Assembly: GCF_009856365.1 (NCBI RefSeq)
Contig: NZ_WMEX01000001.1
Coordinates: forward strand, 434,001 to 498,000
Direction: 5' to 3'
Origin: Vreelandella halophila
GTDB taxonomy: Bacteria; Pseudomonadota; Gammaproteobacteria; Pseudomonadales; Oleiphilaceae
Length of the DNA: 64,000 nucleotides
Each line of letters opens with the position of its first letter. Within the stretch, counting starts at the first letter, position 1. The notes below the pieces were generated by a model. The model was not told the DNA's origin, did not search any database, and worked only from the letters and a program-made list of their open reading frames with translations. This document shows positions 57,241-64,000 of the stretch, piece after piece. The position numbers were made by a program, and so were the translations under genes.

Positions 57241-57744
57241 ATGCCCGTTTTTCTGATTGCCTTCATTATCGTTCCCATCATCGAGATGGTGGTCCTCATT
57301 GAAGTCGGGGGCATGATTGGTGCCCTTCCGACGGTTGGCCTGGTGCTGCTGACCGCCGTCATTGGTGCCGCCATGCTGCGCCAGCAGGGCGCCGCGACCC
57401 TGCTCCGTGCCAACCAGCGCATGGCCAGCGGTGAGCTGCCGGCGCGCGAGATGGCGGAAGGGCTGCTGCTGGCCATCGGGGGCGCCCTGCTGTTGACCCC
57501 GGGGTTCATCACGGACGCCGTGGGCTTTGCCTGCCTGATCCCCTTCACACGGCGCTGGCTGAGCAGTTACGTGATGAATCGTATGGTGTTCAACGGGGGC
57601 GCGTCCATGGGCGGGCATTACGAATACCATTCGTACCGGGAGCGCGGGCCGCGCCGGGATGCCGACGGCAACATCATCATCGAGGGCGAGTTTGAACAGC
57701 AGCGCCGGGATGAGGACGATCCCGAGCGCCTGGACCGGCACTGA
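57241..57744 (+). CDS. fxsA: FxsA family membrane protein
   Basis: A 167-aa inner-membrane protein with about three to four helices (within residues 1-115), the family motif GAAMLRQQG and a hydrophilic acidic tail. In E. coli FxsA overproduction relieves F-exclusion of phage T7. The position just upstream of groES is conserved in gammaproteobacteria. Confidence 0.88.
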   Translation: MPVFLIAFIIVPIIEMVVLIEVGGMIGALPTVGLVLLTAVIGAAMLRQQGAATLLRANQRMASGELPAREMAEGLLLAIGGALLLTPGFITDAVGFACLIPFTRRWLSSYVMNRMVFNGGASMGGHYEYHSYRERGPRRDADGNIIIEGEFEQQRRDEDDPERLDRH

Positions 57745-57762
57745 AAAATTTTCCGGGTGGGG

Positions 57763-57791
57763 ATTGAAAAAAGGCAGTGCATGCCCAACTT
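57763..57791 (+). promoter_or_regulatory. Sigma-32-like heat-shock promoter of groESL
   Basis: ATTGAAA (57763-57769), 14 bases, CCCAACTT (57784-57791). The heat-shock consensus is CTTGAAA, 13-15 bases, CCCCATNT. Six of seven bases match in the -35. No CIRCE repeat is present, so HrcA control is unlikely. Confidence 0.6.
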
Positions 57792-57871
57792 AGGGCAGCA
57801 CAAGGCCAATGTGCTTTGGGTAATCTCAACTCATTGCTTAACCGACGAACCGAAACTGGAGACAAGCAGCA

Positions 57872-58162
57872 ATGAAAATCCGTCCGTTACACGATCGCGT
57901 AGTCGTGCGTCGCAAGGAAGAAGAAGAGAAGACCGCCGGTGGCATCGTGCTGCCCGGCAATGCCCAGGAGAAGCCCTCCCAGGGTGAGGTTCTGGCCGTA
58001 GGCGAGGGCAAGACCCTGGATAACGGCGAAGTACGCAAGCCGGCGGTGAAAGCCGGTGATCAGGTTGTGTTCGGGCAGTTCGCCGGTAACACCGTCAAGG
58101 TCGACGGCGAGGAACTGCTGATCATGAGCGAGAACGACATCTACGGTGTGCTGGAGGGCTGA
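57872..58162 (+). CDS. groES: Co-chaperonin GroES
   Basis: A 96-aa heptameric lid of the chaperonin. [14 protein letters not shown] and the mobile loop [10 protein letters not shown], which contacts GroEL, are typical. GGAGA precedes the ATG. groEL follows 55 bases on. Confidence 0.97.
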   Translation: MKIRPLHDRVVVRRKEEEEKTAGGIVLPGNAQEKPSQGEVLAVGEGKTLDNGEVRKPAVKAGDQVVFGQFAGNTVKVDGEELLIMSENDIYGVLEG

Positions 58163-58181
58163 AGCAGCCCCGGGCACCTGA

Positions 58182-59867
<1,686 letters not shown>

Positions 59868-59906
59868 ACGCCCCCTTCCCATCGCCGGTGTGACCGGCTC
59901 CATGAA

Positions 59907-59939
59907 AACCCCCGTGGCGGTTCGCCTCGGGGGTTTTTT
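59907..59939 (+). terminator. Intrinsic terminator of groESL
   Basis: AACCCCCG pairs with CGGGGGTT and inside it GGCG with CGCC, separated by one mismatch, with a 3-base loop; TTTTTT follows. Confidence 0.9.
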
Positions 59940-59983
59940 ATGGTTATCCTGTCGGCGCCTCCATCGCAGTGGTTGTCGTAAGG

Positions 59984-60808
59984 ATGCGCAGATCGTCCCT
60001 CCAGAATACAGAGTCATCCGCCGGCGCTGAGCACCCCCGCTTTCGCGTCGGGCCGCTGCGGTTGTTTCTTCTGGTCCTTCTTTTCGTCATGACATGGCTG
60101 GTCGCGCTGGTGGTGTATCTGCCGGCAGGTTGGGTCTGGGCCCAGGTGGCGCGAGAGGTTCCCGTTCCTGATGTTGTTGAGGTGCAGCAGGTGGGCGGGA
60201 CCGTCTGGTCCGGTGATGCCTGGCTGCGCGTGCAGGGCTTGCCCCTGCGCCTGAGCTGGCAGCTGCAGCCGGGGTCCCTCATTCACGGGTTCGTGCCGCT
60301 GGAATGGCGGCTTCATTCACCCGGCTCTGACGCGGAGGGCAGTGTGACCGCCATGCTGGATGGCCGCGTGCGGATGCTGCTGCGCCGCGCCCGGGTGGAC
60401 CTGGAGGAGATCACGGCCCACGACCTGGGCATCCAGCCCCTGCGCATTCCCGGTGTCATGACGCTGGAGAGCTTCTTCGGCGTCTGGGGTCCGGAACAGG
60501 GTTTCGGGAGCTTCCAGGGGAAGGGCCAGTGGCCGGGAGGCAGCGTGACCTGGCCCATGGGCGGTCAACCCCGCCAGTCGCGCATGCCGCCGATTGAGGG
60601 GCACCTTACCAGCAACAATGGCCAGCCGGAGCTGGTCCTGATGGAACAGGGCACGTCGGACCCGGCGGTGCGCCTGGTGGTGGATGCCAGTGGTCGCGCC
60701 GAGGTTGAGCTCTACAAGCGCTGGATTGATTTCCTGGGGCTGGACTTCGCGCCGGATGCGGCGCCGGGCGATGTGGTCTTCCGTGTGAGTCAGCAGGTGG
60801 CGCCATGA
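59984..60808 (+). CDS. gspN: Type II secretion system protein N
   Basis: About 274 aa. One membrane helix (about residues 25-47) is followed by a periplasmic domain with GGTVWSGDAWL, the GspN/PulN core. GspN is a poorly understood subunit that contacts the GspC/GspD pair. The start is ATG 59984; a GTG at 59969 is possible. It overlaps gspC by ATGA. Confidence 0.85.
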   Translation: MRRSSLQNTESSAGAEHPRFRVGPLRLFLLVLLFVMTWLVALVVYLPAGWVWAQVAREVPVPDVVEVQQVGGTVWSGDAWLRVQGLPLRLSWQLQPGSLIHGFVPLEWRLHSPGSDAEGSVTAMLDGRVRMLLRRARVDLEEITAHDLGIQPLRIPGVMTLESFFGVWGPEQGFGSFQGKGQWPGGSVTWPMGGQPRQSRMPPIEGHLTSNNGQPELVLMEQGTSDPAVRLVVDASGRAEVELYKRWIDFLGLDFAPDAAPGDVVFRVSQQVAP

Positions 60809-61617
60809 ACCGCTGGCCGGTCCGTCTTGCGCATCTGCTGCTGGTTGTCCTGGTAGTCCAGCTGGGCTGGAAAGGCGGGCAGTGGACCTGGCGTGTGATC
60901 TGGCCGGCGCCATCAGACCCGGTGGAGCTCGCGCTTACGCAGGATGACCCCCAGCGGGGAGCGGGCAGCAGTATGCCGCTCAGGGACATTGCGCTTTTCG
61001 GCCGAGCCGCCTCCGGCGAGCAAAGCAGCGTGTCCCGGGTGGAGCGGGAAACCGCACCGGAGACAGGGCTTACACTGACGCTTCACGGCGTCTTTCTGGC
61101 CACCCGCGGGAAAGGCTCCAGTGCTATCCTTTCCGGGCGGGATGGCGCTGCCGAGCGTTACGCGGTCGGTGATGAGCTGCCTGGTGGCGCGGAACTGGTG
61201 GCTGTGGAGCCGAACCGGATTCTGCTGCAGCGTAACGGTGAGGTGGAATCGCTGGGCTTTGATGACGACGGGCTCACACTTGGCGGGGTTGCGGCTGCCG
61301 GGGAAAGAACGGAAGATAGCCGAGCCGGGGTTGAGCGGGCCGTCGAGGCGCTGGAAGAGGATCCTGAAGAGGCAATCGCCAGGGCGGGTTTCCGGCCCAA
61401 TGAGGACGGTCCCGGTTATGTGTATGACGGCACCAACGAAAAGCTTTCAGACATGAACCTGCAGCCCGGTGATGTGATCATTTCCGTTAACGGGCAGCAG
61501 CTGGGCGACATCGAGGCCGACCGGGCCAATCTGGAACGCTGGATGAACTCGGATCGGCTTGACCTTGAGATTAAGCGTGGGGGCACGCGCTTTTCATTCA
61601 CGGTTCCGGTTCCATAA
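60805..61617 (+). CDS. gspC: Type II secretion system protein C
   Basis: A 270-aa bitopic inner-membrane protein that links the inner-membrane platform to the secretin. It has one N-terminal helix (about 8-25), the homology region with ISLFGRA-like IALFGRA and LTLHGVFLA, and a C-terminal PDZ domain (about 195-270) with NLQPGDVIISVNGQ. It lies 39 bases upstream of gspD. Confidence 0.9.
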   Translation: MNRWPVRLAHLLLVVLVVQLGWKGGQWTWRVIWPAPSDPVELALTQDDPQRGAGSSMPLRDIALFGRAASGEQSSVSRVERETAPETGLTLTLHGVFLATRGKGSSAILSGRDGAAERYAVGDELPGGAELVAVEPNRILLQRNGEVESLGFDDDGLTLGGVAAAGERTEDSRAGVERAVEALEEDPEEAIARAGFRPNEDGPGYVYDGTNEKLSDMNLQPGDVIISVNGQQLGDIEADRANLERWMNSDRLDLEIKRGGTRFSFTVPVP

Positions 61618-61656
61618 CCGGCGAACCAGACAACAACAACGGGCACTGGTTATCCA

Positions 61657-63657
61657 ATGATCCGCATGCAACGACTGTTTTTCGCATTTGCGCTGGCACT
61701 GCTGGCTTCCATGCCTCTCATGGCCCAGGACGATAATGGGGCCGGGAACCAGGAGGTGGCTGAAGCCGGGAACTCCGAAACCTGGACGGTCAACCTCAAG
61801 GATGCCGATATCCGCGCCCTGGTGGACCAGGTCTCGGACATTACCGGTTACAGCTTCGTGGTTGATCCGCGCGTCAAGGGCAAGGTGACCGTGGTCTCGG
61901 AAACCCCGATGAACAAGAATGAGGTGTATGACCTCTTCCTCTCGGTACTGCATGTGCACGGGTTCACCGCCATTCCCGGTGAGGATGCGATCAAGGTGAT
62001 CCAGCAGAGTGACGCCAAGCAGACGGCCGAGGACATCACCCGCTTCATGGATGTGCCTTCCGAGCAGCTGATGACCCGTGTCATCCATGTGGAGAACGTC
62101 AGCGCCATGCAGCTGGTGCCCATCCTCAGGCCCATGGTGGCCAGTTACGGGCATCTGGCCGGGGTATCCGCCGCCAACGCGCTGATCATCAGTGACCACA
62201 AGGCCAATATCCAGCGCATGCAGCGCCTGATTGACGATCTCGACAAGCCCACGGATTCCGAGGTGGAAGTGGTTCAGCTGGAAGAGGCCTATGTCGGTGA
62301 CATGGTGGAGCTTCTGGAGGAACTCGGCCCGGATCAGCTCAGTGGCCGTGGCGGCAGTGACGACGACCGTTCCGCCAGCGTGGTTGCTGACGAACGCAGC
62401 AACCGCCTCATTCTGCGTGGCACCAGTGCCTTCCGTGAGAAGGTGCGGGAGCTGGTGGAGAAACTGGACACGCCCAGCACCAGCCGCGGCACCACCAAAG
62501 TCATCCGGCTCAGCCATGCGGATGCCACCAAGCTCAGCGAGATGCTGAGCGGGCTTATGGGCGATATCACCGAAGGCGACGGGGGTAACCAGGGTAGTAG
62601 CGGTGAGAGCGATGTGTCCGTCTATGCGGATAAGGGGCTCAATGCGCTGGTGGTGCGCGCCGAACCGCAGATGATGAGTGAGATCGAGTTCATCGTTGAC
62701 CAGCTGGACGTACGCCGTGCCCAGGTGCTGATCGAGGCCGCCATCGTTGAGATCAGCAATGAGGCTGGCCAGGATCTTGGCGTCCAGTGGGCAACCGGGG
62801 ATGAATCCGGCGATTCGACCGCGCCCGTGGCCGGTACCAACTTCGAGAATGTGGGGGTGAGCCTCAATACGGTCCTGGCCCAGATTCTCGGTGGCTCGAT
62901 CGGTAGCGGCGAGAATGGCTCGAGCCTTGGCCTGGGTTCCGGCCTTACCATTGGCGCCGGGGAACGTGACTCGAATGGCCTCACCTGGGGGGTGCTGATC
63001 CAGGCCCTGTCCACGTCCAGCAAGGCCAATCTGCTGTCCACGCCCTCGATCATCACCCTGGATAACGAGGAATCCGAGATCATCGTGGGGCAGAACGTGC
63101 CTTTCCGTACTGGCCAGTCCACCAGCACCGGCGATGGGCTCACCAATCCCTTCACCACCATTGAGCGCAAGGACATTGGTCTGACCCTTAACGTCAAACC
63201 CAGCATCAGTGCGGATGATGTGGTGAAGCTGGCGGTGGAGCAGACCACCGAGGATATCGGCCAGTCACTGGAAAGCGCTGCTGACCTGATCACCGAAAAG
63301 CGTGAGATCAAGACCACGGTGCTGGCTGATGATGAGGAGACCATCGTTCTGGGTGGTCTGATCAATGAGGACTACCGGGTTTCCCAGAGCAAGGTGCCGC
63401 TGCTGGGGGATATTCCACTGCTTGGGGCCCTGTTCCGCAGTGAGACCAAAACCCGCCAGAAGCGCAACCTGATTGTGTTCCTCAGGCCCACCATCCTCCG
63501 TGAGGAGGGCGAGGCTGATGAGGTGGCGCGTACCCAGTTCAAGCGCCTGTGGGAAGTGAACCTGGGCATGAACGGGGAAAAGACGGAAGGCGAACAGCCT
63601 GAGCGGCCCGAGATGGAGGAAATGTTCGAGGGCAACCCGCTGCCGCCGGTCGAATGA
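61657..63657 (+). CDS. gspD: Type II secretion system secretin GspD
   Basis: A 666-aa outer-membrane secretin with a signal peptide (cut near PLMAQ). N0 starts at WTVNLKDADIRALVDQV, then N1-N3, and the secretin domain has the VPLLGDIPLLGALF motif near residue 580. The chain has a short acidic tail of about 40 residues. Whether a pilotin-binding S domain is present is not clear. The operon seems to break here: the next gene is on the other strand, 15 bases on, so gspE-M must be elsewhere or were not linked. Confidence 0.95.
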   Translation: MIRMQRLFFAFALALLASMPLMAQDDNGAGNQEVAEAGNSETWTVNLKDADIRALVDQVSDITGYSFVVDPRVKGKVTVVSETPMNKNEVYDLFLSVLHVHGFTAIPGEDAIKVIQQSDAKQTAEDITRFMDVPSEQLMTRVIHVENVSAMQLVPILRPMVASYGHLAGVSAANALIISDHKANIQRMQRLIDDLDKPTDSEVEVVQLEEAYVGDMVELLEELGPDQLSGRGGSDDDRSASVVADERSNRLILRGTSAFREKVRELVEKLDTPSTSRGTTKVIRLSHADATKLSEMLSGLMGDITEGDGGNQGSSGESDVSVYADKGLNALVVRAEPQMMSEIEFIVDQLDVRRAQVLIEAAIVEISNEAGQDLGVQWATGDESGDSTAPVAGTNFENVGVSLNTVLAQILGGSIGSGENGSSLGLGSGLTIGAGERDSNGLTWGVLIQALSTSSKANLLSTPSIITLDNEESEIIVGQNVPFRTGQSTSTGDGLTNPFTTIERKDIGLTLNVKPSISADDVVKLAVEQTTEDIGQSLESAADLITEKREIKTTVLADDEETIVLGGLINEDYRVSQSKVPLLGDIPLLGALFRSETKTRQKRNLIVFLRPTILREEGEADEVARTQFKRLWEVNLGMNGEKTEGEQPERPEMEEMFEGNPLPPVE

Positions 63658-63672
63658 AAACCGCTGTCGCCA

Positions 63673-64000
63673 TCAGCGGCAGCGGGCGGGCGCCTGCAGG
63701 CGGGCCGTCTGGAGCGGGATCAGTTCGCTGCTGCGACAGTTCTCGCCGTTCTCATTGCTGCAGAACTGGAGGCCGAACTCGTAACCAGCGGTTTCGGGAT
63801 TGCTGAGAACGAAGCGCACGGATTCGCCGCTCTGGACGTGCTCTGCATTGTCCATGGTCAGCGCCTCGCCCTGGGGTACACGGAAGATCGAGTAGTAGTC
63901 CACGCCCGTCTCCGCCCGTTCGTTGGCGTCGAATTCATACAGGCTGCAGAGCCGTTTTTCGTCCACATGGCTCCAGAAGGGGGAGTCCCCGTCGCCGTCC
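63673..64000 (-). CDS. Hypothetical protein, C-terminal part
   Basis: The last 108 residues of a minus-strand gene that starts beyond the window; the frame is open to base 64000. It includes four Cys residues (CSLYEF, QFCSNENGENC, ending PARCR), and an Asp-Gly-rich stretch at the edge (DGDGDSPFW). This suggests a secreted or periplasmic protein with disulphides. I do not recognise a family. Convergence with gspD and the secreted look make it a possible type II substrate, but that is speculation. Confidence 0.6.
   Translation of the reverse strand, partial: DGDGDSPFWSHVDEKRLCSLYEFDANERAETGVDYYSIFRVPQGEALTMDNAEHVQSGESVRFVLSNPETAGYEFGLQFCSNENGENCRSSELIPLQTARLQAPARCR

Overview
The window is a chromosomal segment of a high-GC (roughly 60-65%), Gram-negative gammaproteobacterium. 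The evidence is an MvaT-type H-NS protein (typical of Pseudomonas relatives), the Pseudomonas-type dapD-dapC-glnD-map arrangement, the rpsB-to-lpxB envelope block, Crp/Vfr-like operator sites, REP-like palindromes and a type II secretion operon. Several sodium-coupled transporters and many acidic proteins suggest a salt-tolerant or marine lineage (Oceanospirillales or Ectothiorhodospiraceae-like). The genus cannot be settled from this sequence alone.

Layout. 1-3.4 kb: 3' end of an mvaT-like gene, a GDP-mannose enzyme (manC/algA type), an unrecognised 346-aa protein and a membrane-anchored cold-shock-domain protein. 3.4-10.4 kb, minus strand: dapE, dapD, dapC, glnD and map (lysine/diaminopimelate synthesis, nitrogen signalling, N-terminal Met removal). 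10.4-25.2 kb, plus strand: rpsB-tsf-pyrH-frr-uppS-cdsA-dxr-rseP-bamA-skp-lpxD-fabZ-lpxA-lpxB-rnhB, the conserved translation/envelope-biogenesis block, tightly packed with several ATGA overlaps. 25.2-31.1 kb: accessory single genes (TraB-family membrane protein, zinc alcohol dehydrogenase, AMACR-like CoA protein, AraC regulator, GAF-GGDEF protein), with REP-like repeats between them. 31.1-36.5 kb: a 432-base regulatory gap, a FadL-family outer-membrane protein and a 1140-aa Ig-like lipoprotein whose 3' half is distinctly AT-richer, then a lone initiator tRNA gene. 36.7-45.7 kb: an SDR enzyme and a catabolic cluster: NhaC-type antiporter, 5-oxoprolinase subunits PxpC/B/A, a sodium:solute symporter with an unlisted 40-aa membrane partner, a divergent LysR regulator and creatinase. 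45.9-49.6 kb: two cyclic-di-GMP proteins. 49.7-54.4 kb: an operon of an alkylglycerone-phosphate-synthase-like flavoprotein, an FAD glycerol-3-phosphate dehydrogenase and an FGGY kinase. 54.4-57.2 kb: a possible Crp/Vfr-controlled small RNA, a response regulator with a degenerate GGDEF domain and an AmpG-like permease. 57.2-59.9 kb: fxsA, groES, groEL. 60-63.7 kb: gspN, gspC, gspD, then the end of an unknown minus-strand gene.

Most interesting: an 80-base sequence upstream of the NhaC gene is repeated, 62 of 80 bases identical without gaps, between the symporter and the LysR gene. Its 15-base core (T-N11-A, the usual LysR-box form) appears a third time upstream of creatinase. This ties the transporters, 5-oxoprolinase-like enzymes and creatinase into one probable LysR regulon. 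Other leads are the 40-aa symporter partner, the three-gene glyceryl-ether/glycerol-phosphate-like operon, the FadL/Ig-lipoprotein pair, the degenerate GGDEF protein that keeps its c-di-GMP inhibitory site, and the possible small RNA.
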